64,000 nucleotides of DNA from Lysinibacillus sp. BPa_S21 (GTDB lineage Bacteria; Bacillota; Bacilli; Bacillales_A; Planococcaceae). Below are positions 33,673 to 43,218 of the stretch, piece after piece. Position 1 is the first letter of the stretch; every line of letters starts with the position of its first letter. The notes beneath the pieces were generated by a model. That model saw only the letters and a list, made by a program, of their open reading frames with translations. It searched no databases and was not told the DNA's origin. The DNA is taken from the NCBI RefSeq assembly GCF_023337795.1, contig NZ_JALIRS010000002.1, positions 62,001 through 126,000 on the forward strand, read 5' to 3'. A program made the position numbers and the translations under genes.

Positions 33673-35565
33673 TTATCTATTTATTGATTGTTGGATAAGG
33701 CTTGTTAACGTATTAACACCTTTTTGTACTAAATGGACACCATCCGGAGCAAAAAACTCTGGATGATTAATTGCAGCCGAATGCCAATCAATCAATGTAA
33801 TATTATCATGCTCTTGGGCTTTTTGTTGTAATGAGTAATTCACTTTACCTTCCCAAGAACGCGGTACCCGAGTATTCACTAAGTAAATATCGGCATTAGA
33901 AAAAGCTTCTAGCAATGTATCAATCTGGTCATTCGTAAAGAAACCATTTGTGCCAAGTTGAATAATAACTGCTTTATTTGGCTGATTAAAACTAGCGTAA
34001 TTTGGTGCTAGTTTGACAGCCTCCGAAACTTGGCGGCCAATTTTTGCATCAATTGTAATCGCAGGATAAATATTGTGTAAGCTTGTGGCAATATCTATCA
34101 TTAAAGAATCTCCTATGGCTAATATTCCAGTATAAGATTCATTTTTAGTATTAGAAGTTGTTTCATTTTCTCCCTGCATTGGTTCTTCTGTGTCCGATTG
34201 AGGTCTAGTTTTACCTTCTTCATTCTGAACATTCGATGAATCGCTTTTTGTGGCTTCTTTTTCCGCTACGGAATCATGTTTAGCAGCTTCCGCACCATTT
34301 ATTTTAATTTCTGTTGGCTTAGATTCTTTTGATGCCGTTTGTTCTTCTCCTACAACGCCTGTCATGCCAGTAAAAAACACTAATAGGAATAGCGGAACAA
34401 GCACTGTAGTAGTTTTTCTAGTAAACGAAAGGCTGCGCCATTTATTTTTATTAAACACAAGATATTGTCGATAATAGGCGCGGAATCCTTCCTTACGTAT
34501 TGGCATTTCGATAAAACGATATGAAATCTCCGCGATAATCAAAATAAGCACTAGTTGTAAAGCAACTCGCCAGTACGCAGGATTACCTATTTCGTGGACT
34601 GGCGTACCCAACACCATAATCGGATAATGCCATAGATAAATCCCATACGATCTTGAACCAATCCAACGTAGGGGCTTCAAAGAGAGTACTTTTCCTAAAA
34701 TGCTAATTGGATGACAAACACACGCTATTAATATAGCTGCATTTAAACAAAATAGGAACATGCCTCCTCTATATAAGAAAGTTTGATATTCGTCTACAAC
34801 AACAATACTTAAAAGGAAAATACTAAAAGCAAACAAACTTATAACATTTAGTTTTTTGACATGGTCCGTAGATAGTTTTTGTGAAGATAGTCTTTTCATC
34901 GGCCAAACGAGCGCTAACCAGCAGCCTATCAGTAATTCAAATGAACGCGTATCTGTCCCATAATATACACGACTTGGATCCGCTCCAGGCTCATACATTA
35001 TGCCCATTAACACAGCAGAGCATAATGCGCCGATAAAGATAAAAATGGCTAATTTACTCTGTTTTTTAACAAGGTAAAGCCCTAGCATTAACAGAATTGG
35101 CCAGATTAGATAAAATTGTTCCTCAATAGCTAAAGACCATAAATTTTTTATTGGTGATGGGGATCCAAAACTATCAAAATAAGAGAGTTTATGAAAAATG
35201 AACCACCAATTACTTGAATAAAAAATAGAGGATATTGCATCTCCGCGCAATGTATTAAGAAGTTCCTTATGAAATAAGGTAGCCCAAGCGAATGAAGTAA
35301 TAATCATTACGTACGCAGCAGGTAGTAGACGTCGAAATCGCCCAATCCAAAATTCTCTTAAACCTACTGTCAACTGATTTCCTTTTAAAGGTAAAACAGT
35401 TGAGGTTATTAAATAACCCGATAAAACAAAAAAGATATCCACTCCTAAGAACCCACCACTGGCCCATTTGAAGTTAAAATGATAAGCTATCACAGCTAAT
35501 ACTGCTAAAGCTCGTATCCCATCTAGCCCAGGGATATAACGATGATTGACCGCCTTGCCTGACAT
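33673..35565 (-). CDS. OatA-like acyltransferase with a C-terminal SGNH domain
   Basis: A 630-residue membrane protein. Residues 1-390 form an acyltransferase-3 domain with about 10 hydrophobic helices, starting HRYIPGLDGIRALAVLAVIAYH with its essential His, and later FFVLSGYLITS. A polar linker follows, and then an SGNH/GDSL hydrolase-like domain with GDSLMID (Ser), LGTNG and DGVHL (Asp/His). The pairing matches OatA-type O-acetyltransferases, which acetylate peptidoglycan or a wall polymer; the target here is unknown. GAGGAAG precedes the ATG. It is the first gene downstream of spoIIP, separated by an 800-bp gap. Confidence 0.9.
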   Translation of the reverse strand: MSGKAVNHRYIPGLDGIRALAVLAVIAYHFNFKWASGGFLGVDIFFVLSGYLITSTVLPLKGNQLTVGLREFWIGRFRRLLPAAYVMIITSFAWATLFHKELLNTLRGDAISSIFYSSNWWFIFHKLSYFDSFGSPSPIKNLWSLAIEEQFYLIWPILLMLGLYLVKKQSKLAIFIFIGALCSAVLMGIMYEPGADPSRVYYGTDTRSFELLIGCWLALVWPMKRLSSQKLSTDHVKKLNVISLFAFSIFLLSIVVVDEYQTFLYRGGMFLFCLNAAILIACVCHPISILGKVLSLKPLRWIGSRSYGIYLWHYPIMVLGTPVHEIGNPAYWRVALQLVLILIIAEISYRFIEMPIRKEGFRAYYRQYLVFNKNKWRSLSFTRKTTTVLVPLFLLVFFTGMTGVVGEEQTASKESKPTEIKINGAEAAKHDSVAEKEATKSDSSNVQNEEGKTRPQSDTEEPMQGENETTSNTKNESYTGILAIGDSLMIDIATSLHNIYPAITIDAKIGRQVSEAVKLAPNYASFNQPNKAVIIQLGTNGFFTNDQIDTLLEAFSNADIYLVNTRVPRSWEGKVNYSLQQKAQEHDNITLIDWHSAAINHPEFFAPDGVHLVQKGVNTLTSLIQQSINR

Positions 35566-36373
35566 AATATTACTTCCTCTTCTTCAGATAATAATCCACA
35601 AACCTTTTCGACATTTTCTATAGTGTAAAGTTCAGTATAAAGTTAAAAAATCGTCCCCTTTATCTAATGATTCGGTGCATTCACTTATATAAATGACGAA
35701 TGAGTATATATAAAAGTTTACATAAAATAATATCTTTTAACATTTTTTCATAGCAGGTGTGTTGATTAACCATTTTTAACATTCGAATTCATTCGAGTCT
35801 GATTTCTGCTTAAAGGGCTACTCTTTCCCGAGGGAGTCGAGTTACCCGAGGCCAGATATCAGTTAAAATGGAATTATATTAGCGAAATGGAGGAAAAATC
35901 CGTATTCTTTCCTATTCAAAACGCCCGTTATCATCTTAACTACTCATATGTATGTTTATCCTTTTCAAATAAAGGTTAATATTTTCTATATTTTACCCAT
36001 TAAAAAAACATCTCCAAAATGGTAGATGCTCTAAAAGCGTAAACCGCCTATTGCATATGCCGCAAAAAACTTTCACAACTCATAGTCAAATCTTTATGTG
36101 CTGACTCGAAAATTATAAGACAAGAAATGAATAATTTAAAGGCTTACAAACTATTTTTTCTAAAATAATTCCTGGTATTTTTGGCTAATAATGATTTCCG
36201 TCGCTTTCCCAGGAACTTTGGGCAAACAAATGGTTTTTGTGTGAAAGCGCAGTGCAACGAGGTTGCTCCACGAAGGCTCTCCCCCGAGACGTGATATTGC
36301 CGCTAATATGCTTCATTCAACAAAAAAATTGGCAAAAAGAAGACTATAAAAGTCTAGCTTTTCGCCAATTATA
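35566..36373. other. 808-bp intergenic region with a degenerate dispersed repeat
   Basis: No gene is supported. From about 36188 to 36295 a GC-richer stretch contains TGATTTCCGTCGC, GTGTGAAAGCGCAGTGCAACG and GCTCCACGAAGG, which resembles the interior of the dispersed palindromic element seen at 44.0 and 54.1 kb. A terminator for spoIIP occupies 36326-36371. Confidence 0.5.
36326..36371 (-). terminator. intrinsic terminator after spoIIP
   Basis: A two-part stem: AATTGGC with GCCAATT outside, and AAAAG...AGACT with AGTCT...CTTTT inside. On the minus strand a T-run follows. It lies directly after the spoIIP stop codon. Confidence 0.85.
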
Positions 36374-37255
36374 CTATTCTTGTTTTCCAGTTATGAAGGA
36401 TTTTGCAATAGCTTTTCCTATTACTGCTATTGTACGATTCAATTCTGCTTCTGTATTGTCGATTCCACCTATTTCAATTAAGATCATTTCTTTTGTTAAA
36501 TCTTGATTATAACGTCCATCCACATTGTCACCACTTTTTGATATAACTCCTCTGGAAATTTTCGGTACAATTTCATTCATAGACGCTGATAGACTTTCTG
36601 CGTAAGCAGTATTCCATCTATAATTTTTATGCTCTGCGCCAATGACAATCGCAATCCGTGCATACGATTCATTATTATGAGTTAACGTTGTCGCAGCTTT
36701 TTTGGCAGAATCTCGATGAAAATCAATCACTAAATCGTAGGATTGCTCTTGTAAACGTTTTGCTAAATAAGGACGTACAAAGTTGTATGAATCCGCGAAA
36801 TTTTTCCCCTTAAGTTTTAGTTCCTTCATAACATCAACACCTAAAATATCCGTTTGTATACCATTCATGCTAAAATGCTTTGAAATAGTATCTTTTAAAT
36901 TATAAATATTTGTTTTTTCATCATAAAATGCCGCTTTCCCGCTAACAGCTTTCACCATTGGTTGATATGATTCCTGTGAATGCGTAAATAACAACAATAC
37001 TTTAAATGGATCTTTTGTTTGCTCTTTAGGTTCTTCAGGTTGCTCTTTAGTTTCTTCAGGTTCCTCTTTAGTTTCCTCTTTTGTCTTTTCCAGGGCACTT
37101 TGATTAGTAGCGGCATACACGACTTGTTTATCCTCTGGATCTTTAATCGGAGTCGATGCTTGCTTGTTGAACGGAAGTTGCCCAGCAATGACAGGTAATA
37201 CGAAAAAGAACAATAATAAACCAAATGACCACTGTAGTTTTTTTAGCAAAGTCAC
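36374..37255 (-). CDS. spoIIP: SpoIIP, peptidoglycan amidase/endopeptidase for engulfment
   Basis: A 293-residue protein with an N-terminal transmembrane helix (LLKKLQWSFGLLLFFFVLPVIAG), a Glu/Lys-rich linker (about 50-80), and the SpoIIP catalytic domain: LLLFTHSQESYQP, YDLVIDFHRDSAKKA (metal-site His), and QDLTKEMILIEIGGIDNT with the Glu near the C-terminus. SpoIIP, with SpoIID and SpoIIM, remodels septal peptidoglycan during forespore engulfment. The usual length is 340-400 residues, so the linker is shortened here. It lies 52 bases after gpr, as in B. subtilis. The start is GTG at 37255 or a TTG two codons on. Confidence 0.9.
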   Translation of the reverse strand: MTLLKKLQWSFGLLLFFFVLPVIAGQLPFNKQASTPIKDPEDKQVVYAATNQSALEKTKEETKEEPEETKEQPEEPKEQTKDPFKVLLLFTHSQESYQPMVKAVSGKAAFYDEKTNIYNLKDTISKHFSMNGIQTDILGVDVMKELKLKGKNFADSYNFVRPYLAKRLQEQSYDLVIDFHRDSAKKAATTLTHNNESYARIAIVIGAEHKNYRWNTAYAESLSASMNEIVPKISRGVISKSGDNVDGRYNQDLTKEMILIEIGGIDNTEAELNRTIAVIGKAIAKSFITGKQE

Positions 37256-37307
37256 ACCCTCCTCCCCTTATCGTATGGAGGGGATGTGTCTTTTAGAACG
37301 AAAAAAA

Positions 37308-38324
37308 TTATAGATTATTTGCCCATTTCATAAGCATAGATGACACGAGTTTTGCATATTTATCTACCCAATAATCGGCTTCCTTTGGCGTGACCATTAG
37401 CTGTGTATGTGAGCCTGCAAAAGTCTCTGCAAATAATTGCTGACGCTCTTCTTTAGACCATGTAGCCCATTCACCAAAAATCGGCTGTACTAAAGACATA
37501 TCTAGTTCTTTATTGATATCTGGTTGCCAAGACGACAATGATAATTTTGATGAAGGTTTACTCCGTTCTGCCACACGTGCAGCTATAGAGCGTAGCATTA
37601 TCTCTACTGCATCCGCAATTAACACAGGTGCATCAACTACTGTTGGGATACCAATCGCCGTAACAGGGATGCCTAGCATCTCATATGAAATTTCCTTACG
37701 CTGATTTCCTACGCCTGAACCAGGGTGTATTCCTGTATCCGTTAATTGAATTGTTTTACATAAACGATCACTAGCTCTTGTTGCAAGTGCGTCTACAACC
37801 ACTATTAATTTTGGCTTAAGACGCTCTGCCACCGCCGCTACAAATTCACCAGTTTCATATCCTGTTTGCCCCGTTACACCAGGCGCATACATGACGAATT
37901 TTTCATCAATTACATCTAAACTATGCAAATGATCAATAAGATAAGGTCCTACAGCATCGGGTGTAATTGTACGATTCCCTAAACCAATTATTAAAATTTT
38001 GTCATCTTCTTTCCATGACATGGATTCATGCATTTTTTTAAAATTCACAAGCAATTCTTTCTCAAGTTGCTCAAATCCATCCTGATCTTCTAGCGTCAAC
38101 GTAGGCACAGAAAGAGTAATATACTGCCCTTTCTTCTTTCCAATTTGTTTCTCACCTTCTGCATTAACGAGTACATCAGTAATTTTTACCCGACCAGCAC
38201 TCTGATCTTCAATTTGGATACCACTCGACTCTTTAAGCGTATCTTTTTGTTCTTTCGTTTGATGTAAAACAACTTCTTCAGACTCATCAATCAAATCCGT
38301 ACGTTGCCAATTAAAATTTTGCAT
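37308..38324 (-). CDS. gpr: GPR, germination protease for small acid-soluble spore proteins
   Basis: A 338-residue endopeptidase that degrades SASPs during germination. GPR motifs are visible: NWQRTDLIDESEE near the N-terminus (pro-sequence region), YITLSVPTLTLED, LIIGLGNRTITPDAVGPYLIDHL and PKLIVVVDALATRASDRLCKTIQLTDTGIHPGSGVGN. The ending KEADYWVDKYAKLVSSMLMKWAN is typical. GAGGTGA lies 5-9 bases before the ATG at 38324. The gpr-spoIIP order matches B. subtilis. A gpr promoter read by the forespore sigma factors is expected but I did not find a clear match. Confidence 0.95.
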   Translation of the reverse strand: MQNFNWQRTDLIDESEEVVLHQTKEQKDTLKESSGIQIEDQSAGRVKITDVLVNAEGEKQIGKKKGQYITLSVPTLTLEDQDGFEQLEKELLVNFKKMHESMSWKEDDKILIIGLGNRTITPDAVGPYLIDHLHSLDVIDEKFVMYAPGVTGQTGYETGEFVAAVAERLKPKLIVVVDALATRASDRLCKTIQLTDTGIHPGSGVGNQRKEISYEMLGIPVTAIGIPTVVDAPVLIADAVEIMLRSIAARVAERSKPSSKLSLSSWQPDINKELDMSLVQPIFGEWATWSKEERQQLFAETFAGSHTQLMVTPKEADYWVDKYAKLVSSMLMKWANNL

Positions 38325-38385
38325 ACAGTTCACCTCAACTGTAGTTTGTTCAAACTGTCAAGTAAATATTCTTTGCATTTATCTA

Positions 38386-38414
38386 TTGCAATTTGTCCAA
38401 GCGTTTGTTAAAAT
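38386..38414 (+). promoter_or_regulatory. likely vegetative (SigA) promoter of rpsT
   Basis: TTGCAA (38386-38391), a 17-base spacer and TAAAAT (38409-38414) fit the vegetative consensus. It lies 72 bases upstream of the rpsT start codon. Confidence 0.65.
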
Positions 38415-38486
38415 GATTTTTGTTGTATTGACACAAGAAATCAATGAGAAGATATCATCTCGTACCTATTTTAGGAGGTGAAACAT

Positions 38487-38735
38487 ATGCCAAACATTAA
38501 ATCTGCGATTAAACGCGTAAAAGTTAACGAAAAAGCTAACGCTGCTAACACTAAAGCTAAATCTGCAATGCGTACTACAGTGAAAAAAGCTGAAAACGCT
38601 GTTGCTGCTAAAGCTGAAAACACTCAAGAACTTTTACAAGCAGCTTACAAATCTTTAGATAAAGCAGCTTCAAAAGGACTTATCCACAAAAACGCGGCGG
38701 CTCGTAAAAAGTCTCGCCTTGCTAAAAAAGCGTAA
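38487..38735 (+). CDS. rpsT: 30S ribosomal protein S20
   Basis: An 82-residue basic ribosomal protein of the 30S subunit that binds 16S rRNA. It begins [21 protein letters not shown] and continues with [41 protein letters not shown], both characteristic. The start is at 38487, immediately after a strong TAGGAGGTGAAACAT; an upstream in-frame start would include it. It stands divergent from gpr and convergent with holA, with its own promoter and terminator. Confidence 0.98.
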   Translation: MPNIKSAIKRVKVNEKANAANTKAKSAMRTTVKKAENAVAAKAENTQELLQAAYKSLDKAASKGLIHKNAAARKKSRLAKKA

Positions 38736-38742
38736 TTGTTAT

Positions 38743-38783
38743 AAAAGATCAGTTTACTCTATTAGGAGTAGCTGATCTTTTTA
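38743..38783 (+). terminator. intrinsic terminator of rpsT
   Basis: AAAAGATCAG (38743-38752) pairs with CTGATCTTTT (38772-38781), followed by T-rich sequence. Confidence 0.9.
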
Positions 38784-38833
38784 ATTTATAGAAAAAATTC
38801 TTCGCTTTCACACAGACAATTATGTATTTACAA

Positions 38834-38870
38834 TAAAGAGCTGCCCATTTTGCTTCGGACAGCTCTTAAA
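38834..38870 (-). terminator. terminator of holA
   Basis: AAGAGCTG pairs with CAGCTCTT around CCCATTTTGCTTCGGA (38836-38868), with T-rich sequence on the minus strand. It lies about 30 bases after the holA stop. Confidence 0.7.
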
Positions 38871-38899
38871 TTGTCTCTACCTGAACAATCATTATACTT

Positions 38900-39910
38900 T
38901 TAAAGCTGACGCAGTAAAAAGAGCTCTAAATAACGCTCACGATTGCCCCCTGTTGATTTCAGTTGTAAATCGACCTCCGCTAATTGATATAAAGCCTTTA
39001 ATAAGCTTTCCTCTGAGGGACGATTACGCTGTTCAACCATTAGCTTGACACGATAAGGATGTATTTTTAAATTTTTTGCAATTTGCTGTGGATGATAGCC
39101 CTTTTTCAATAAATAAAATACATTGGACATCGTTCGTACATTTGATGCAAGCAATCCAACAAGCATGATAGGCTCTTGCTTTTGACGTAGTAAATCGTGA
39201 TAAATAGACAATGCCCCTACAGAATCGTTTGCAAAATAAGCATTTAACATTTTAAAGGCATCCTGCTCTAACGTTTTAGCTACTAAATCCTCGACCAACG
39301 TAGTAGTTATTTCACCGCCATTCCCTACATAAAGAGTTAGCTTCTCAATTTCCATTTGCAACTGTAGCATATTCGGTCCAACCATAGCGACAAGCTGCTC
39401 TATTGCATGTTGTGTGATACTATTACCCTCTGCTTTGACTATACTTTGTATCCACACGGCTAAGTCCTGCTCCTTTGGTGTTTCAGCTTGGACTAAAAAC
39501 GCATGCTCCTTCATCATCTTTGTCACTTTTTTACGTTCATCTAATTTCTCATAAGGTGCGATAAAAACAGTTACTGAAAAATCAGAAGGGTTAGCAAGCC
39601 ATGCTTCCAAGCGTTTTATATCATGGTCAATTTTTTCCTTCCCTTTTTCTGTTGCCTTTAGAAAAGATGCGTTTTTGGCAATGATTAGCTTTCGCTCAGA
39701 GAAAAAAGGAATGGTGTCTGCTTCATCCATCACAACATCCACCGGCATTTCTTCCAAATCAAATGTTGACATTTCTATCTCTTCTTCGGGTCCTATCGCT
39801 TCTTTTAACCGTTTAACAGTTTCATCTATAAAATAGCTTTCTTCACCAACAAGTAAATAAACTGGTGCGAGCTCTCCTTTTTTGATATTATTCCAAACCG
39901 TTGAAATCAT
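38900..39910 (-). CDS. holA: DNA polymerase III delta subunit
   Basis: A 336-residue clamp-loader subunit. The N-terminal AAA+-like domain has PVYLLVGEESYFIDETVKRLKEAIG, then EIEMSTFDLEEMPVDVVMDEADTIPFFSERKLIIAKNASFL. The C-terminus has QEPIMLVGLLASNVRTMSNVFYLLKKGYHPQQIAKNLKIHPYRVKL, the HolA signature. I start at 39910 (MISTVWNNIKKGEL) because GATGGAGGG lies 6-10 bases upstream; an ATG 29 codons earlier is not supported. It opens the sliding clamp as part of the DnaX complex. YqzM and comEC follow, as in B. subtilis. Confidence 0.95.
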   Translation of the reverse strand: MISTVWNNIKKGELAPVYLLVGEESYFIDETVKRLKEAIGPEEEIEMSTFDLEEMPVDVVMDEADTIPFFSERKLIIAKNASFLKATEKGKEKIDHDIKRLEAWLANPSDFSVTVFIAPYEKLDERKKVTKMMKEHAFLVQAETPKEQDLAVWIQSIVKAEGNSITQHAIEQLVAMVGPNMLQLQMEIEKLTLYVGNGGEITTTLVEDLVAKTLEQDAFKMLNAYFANDSVGALSIYHDLLRQKQEPIMLVGLLASNVRTMSNVFYLLKKGYHPQQIAKNLKIHPYRVKLMVEQRNRPSEESLLKALYQLAEVDLQLKSTGGNRERYLELFLLRQL

Positions 39911-40074
39911 AATTTTCCCTCCATCTAGCAATACTACTAGTATACATGATTTGAATTCCTTTGTGACTTTGACCAAATTGTGTCGATTCTTTGCCACATG
40001 GTAAATTCTCCTTTTCGATATAGCTTTTATGAAACTGATGTCTTATAATAAATAACAGAATTGGAGGGATAACA

Positions 40075-40212
40075 ATGAATCCATTTGAAGGAAAAAACAT
40101 TCAATGTAGCCGTAACGACGCAACCGATTCTGGCGTTGGCTTCGGTGTATCATTTGGAATGTTTACGCTTATGTTTCTTATCGCAATTATAGTAGAAGTA
40201 GCATCTAAATAA
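40075..40212 (+). CDS. yqzM: YqzM-family small membrane protein
   Basis: A 45-residue protein: MNPFEGKNIQCSRNDATDSG, then a single hydrophobic helix (about 23-40). The position between holA and comEC on the opposite strand is exactly that of yqzM in B. subtilis, and the N-terminus fits. The ATG follows TTGGAGGGA at good spacing. It was too short for a longer reading-frame search. The function is unknown. A convergent terminator lies at 40228. Confidence 0.85.
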   Translation: MNPFEGKNIQCSRNDATDSGVGFGVSFGMFTLMFLIAIIVEVASK

Positions 40213-40227
40213 TTTAATGTAATGTTC

Positions 40228-40270
40228 GAGGAAAAAGACCGTGCTCATTGGACAAGGTCTTTTTCCTTTT
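40228..40270. terminator. bidirectional terminator between yqzM and comEC
   Basis: GGAAAAAGACC (40230-40240) pairs with GGTCTTTTTCC (40256-40266). It overlaps the last codons and stop of comEC and lies 18 bases after the yqzM stop. Confidence 0.85.
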
Positions 40271-42554
40271 GCACAGACCAACTATCTCCACGAATTTTCA
40301 CTTCAATCGTCCCAACTATTCCAGTTGTTAAAGTCCATAAATTTCGACTTGTAAAACGCTCCACAATCTCTTCATGCGGATGATGGTAGCGATTATTGAG
40401 CCCAGCGCTGAAAATGGTTAATTCAGGCCGTAAGAGCTCTACAAATGGCTCACTACTTGATGTTTTACTGCCATGGTGTCCAGCCTTCAACAATGTTATA
40501 TCCGCTAATTGCTTGTTGTAAAGATCAATAAGCTCCTGTTCGCCATGTGCTTCTAAGTCACCCGTTAACAATGCACGAAATGACTCCTGTTGTATATATA
40601 AAACAATTGAATCATTATTGCCCTCATAAAGGGTGTCACGGGGCCATAAATATTGAAAACTAGTCTTCCCTAAGCGCCACGCTGTTCCTTGCATTTTTTC
40701 TTTCACGGGAACTTTTTTCTTTTTGGCTTCCATTAGTAAATCCCGCATCACAGGCTTATCCATTGAACCAGGAGTGAGGTGAATTTCATGCATGTTAATC
40801 TCTTGTAAAATCTCCTCAGCTCCCTCCACATGATCGGCATCCGCATGTGTGGCGATAAAAACATCAATATCTCGTATCCCTTTTCCTTTCAAAAACGGTA
40901 CAACAACCTGTCTCCCAACCTCATATGGGCTATCTGAAGCCTTCCATACTTCCTGCCCAAAACGTAATACGCCACCCGAATCAACAACATACACAGCCCT
41001 TCTAAACGGTAATTCAATAACTGTACAATCACCCTGACCTACATTTAAAAATGTAAGCTTAGTTTCGTTAAACAGCATCGGCGATAAATGAATACACAAT
41101 GCAGGGAGGAAGACGACAACTAAAAATTTACCATAATGTTTTATCTCGATAAAATAAAAACCTACTAACACACTAATCAATGCCACGCAAATAAGCCAGA
41201 TAGCAGGCTTCCCTGGTGACCACAGCTGAAACGGTATTTCCTGCAGATATAATATAAACTTTGTAAGCCAGACACGGCACGGCTCGTATATATCAAACAA
41301 AGCTTTTGCTACCGGCATCGATATAATCGTTAGAACAAACAAGGCTATATTTAAAGGCAAAATAACAAAGGAAAACAGTGGTACAAAAATAATATTTGCT
41401 AAAAATGAAGAAATAGAAATTTCATAAAAATGATGAAGTAATAATGGATAGACGAGTAACTGGCACACAAACGTAATCAAAAATGAACGGATCAGCCAAT
41501 TTGAGGATAGTGTTAAAATGACGCCTGAATAAACAAGACTTACCGTTGCTAAATATGATAATTGAAAGCCAATCTGAAAAATAACACCTGGTTCAAGTAG
41601 AACAAAGCAAATAAAGCTAATTGCTAGAGCATCATCAATCGATATTTGCCACTTAGCGTAACGCATCAACATGATTAATTCTACGACAGATACTGCGCGC
41701 CAAACGGAAGGAGCACCACCAGCTATGACCCCGTATATAGGTAAAATGATGAGTAACACTAAGGTCGCCATTTCCTTCCGCACACCTATACGAAGAAGAC
41801 CTTCAAAAAACAACCAAGAGACTAATGCCACATGTAGACCAGAGATAGCAAATAGATGCGTAATCCCAAGCTTTTGATAGGCTCTTTGAAGCTCGTGATC
41901 GACTTGATCCTGTGATCCTATTAAAAGTGCTTGTGCCTCTGCAACTAGTGTCTCTGGGAAAGTTGTTTCAATATGTTTTTTCATATAGTGTCTCTGTTTT
42001 GCAAGAAACGAACCAATAGATTTTTTCTCTTCTTTAAAGGTCAAGCTAGATACTTCAAATATTCCATTAGCACCTTTACTTATTAAATATTCTTCCATGG
42101 AAAATGCATACGCATGTGCAGGTGGAAGAGGTGCTATAAGTTCTCCATGAACTAGATAAACCCTACCCGTCAATGAAGTATTTTCATAAAAGCTTTTCTC
42201 TTCTTCTGATGAGAATGTATAGACGACATACAACTTCTCACCTGTTTCCGTTTTGACAAAGCCTCTAAGCTTTTGACCATTTATTTTATATTCATTCGAC
42301 CAAGTTATTTGGAATGTTGACGGTAGAGGGGGAGATTCCGTCAAATGAAATGTAACGATGAAGAAATAGGAAAGACATCCAACGACGATCACAAACGCTG
42401 AAATGACACGCGTTTCACCTTTCAATTTAAGCAATAACGCGAAAAGTAGAAGAAAAACGAGTAGCCAAGCTGACTTGTATGCCGCTATTGCAGCAACAAG
42501 TACAGCTAATGCTACGTAAATCCATTTATGTGTTAAAGCTTTTTGCCAAATAAT
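40245..42554 (-). CDS. comEC: ComEC DNA-uptake channel, possibly started at ATT
   Basis: The competence channel protein that transports single-stranded DNA across the membrane. Residues up to about 480 carry the competence domain with many helices (QAYQKLGITHLFAISGLHVALVSWLFFEGL) and the C-terminal 270 residues a metallo-beta-lactamase fold: FLNVGQGDCTVIELP, ATHADADHVEGAEEIL and LLKAGHHGSKTSSSE. A TTG start at 42434 would give 729 residues, but the frame stays open upstream through two more helix-forming segments up to an ATT pair at 42554-42549, placed just after GAAGGTGAG and overlapping the comEB end. That gives 769 residues, close to the B. subtilis protein (776). I therefore prefer the upstream ATT start. 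Confidence 0.9.
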   Translation of the reverse strand: MIWQKALTHKWIYVALAVLVAAIAAYKSAWLLVFLLLFALLLKLKGETRVISAFVIVVGCLSYFFIVTFHLTESPPLPSTFQITWSNEYKINGQKLRGFVKTETGEKLYVVYTFSSEEEKSFYENTSLTGRVYLVHGELIAPLPPAHAYAFSMEEYLISKGANGIFEVSSLTFKEEKKSIGSFLAKQRHYMKKHIETTFPETLVAEAQALLIGSQDQVDHELQRAYQKLGITHLFAISGLHVALVSWLFFEGLLRIGVRKEMATLVLLIILPIYGVIAGGAPSVWRAVSVVELIMLMRYAKWQISIDDALAISFICFVLLEPGVIFQIGFQLSYLATVSLVYSGVILTLSSNWLIRSFLITFVCQLLVYPLLLHHFYEISISSFLANIIFVPLFSFVILPLNIALFVLTIISMPVAKALFDIYEPCRVWLTKFILYLQEIPFQLWSPGKPAIWLICVALISVLVGFYFIEIKHYGKFLVVVFLPALCIHLSPMLFNETKLTFLNVGQGDCTVIELPFRRAVYVVDSGGVLRFGQEVWKASDSPYEVGRQVVVPFLKGKGIRDIDVFIATHADADHVEGAEEILQEINMHEIHLTPGSMDKPVMRDLLMEAKKKKVPVKEKMQGTAWRLGKTSFQYLWPRDTLYEGNNDSIVLYIQQESFRALLTGDLEAHGEQELIDLYNKQLADITLLKAGHHGSKTSSSEPFVELLRPELTIFSAGLNNRYHHPHEEIVERFTSRNLWTLTTGIVGTIEVKIRGDSWSVQKEKDLVQ

Positions 42555-43102
42555 GCACTCACCTTCTGTTCATATGGGAGCAATTTCTCTGCAGGCATAC
42601 CACTCTCACGAAGCTCATTTAGCATGTCTATGTACAAGGCTAATTTTTCATCGCTTAAGAAGTCGATTTTTCGTTCATCAAACGGGACATGTACAACCTC
42701 TACACCTGCTTTTTCAAATAACTCTTGTGCATAAGGGTTATTTTTATAATCCGTAGCGTAATACACTCGTTCAATCCCTGCTTGAATAATAGATTTCGTA
42801 CATGGTAAACATGGGAAATGTGTCACATATAAGTCTGCACCTTTTGTAGGCGTCCCATATTTAGCACATTGTAACAGTGCATTCATCTCAGCATGCACTG
42901 TGCGCACACAATGGTTATCAACAACATAACAACCATTTTCAATACAATGTTCATCTCCTGTAATTGAGCCATTATAGCCACCTGCAATAATTCGCTTATC
43001 TCTAACGACAGTTGCTCCTACTGCAAGTCTTGTACATGTACTACGTAATGCGAGTAAATGGCTTTGCGCCATGAAAAATTGATCCCAAGTAATTCGCTCC
43101 AT
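42533..43102 (-). CDS. comEB: ComEB, dCMP deaminase-family protein
   Basis: A 189-residue cytidine/deoxycytidylate deaminase fold with the zinc site: HAEMNALLQ (His plus catalytic Glu) and PCLPC (two Cys). In B. subtilis comEB is in the comE operon but is not needed for transformation; its relatives deaminate dCMP to dUMP. The start MERITWDQFFMAQSHLLALRSTC is typical. It overlaps the likely comEC start by about 22 bases. It is 117 bases downstream of comEA. Confidence 0.95.
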   Translation of the reverse strand: MERITWDQFFMAQSHLLALRSTCTRLAVGATVVRDKRIIAGGYNGSITGDEHCIENGCYVVDNHCVRTVHAEMNALLQCAKYGTPTKGADLYVTHFPCLPCTKSIIQAGIERVYYATDYKNNPYAQELFEKAGVEVVHVPFDERKIDFLSDEKLALYIDMLNELRESGMPAEKLLPYEQKVSALFGKKL

Positions 43103-43218
43103 ATGACTACCTCCAAAGTATTATAGTATTAAGCTGTTCGTTTATTGCAACAGTCTTTTTATTCTATAGTGTAGCCCTTTTTGAAAAGAGTCGTCAATAT
43201 CTCAAAACATACATGCTA

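Noticed and set aside
33673..35565. Mobile or phage origin of the OatA-like gene
   Set aside because: No IS, integrase or att-like repeat nearby and base composition is ordinary.
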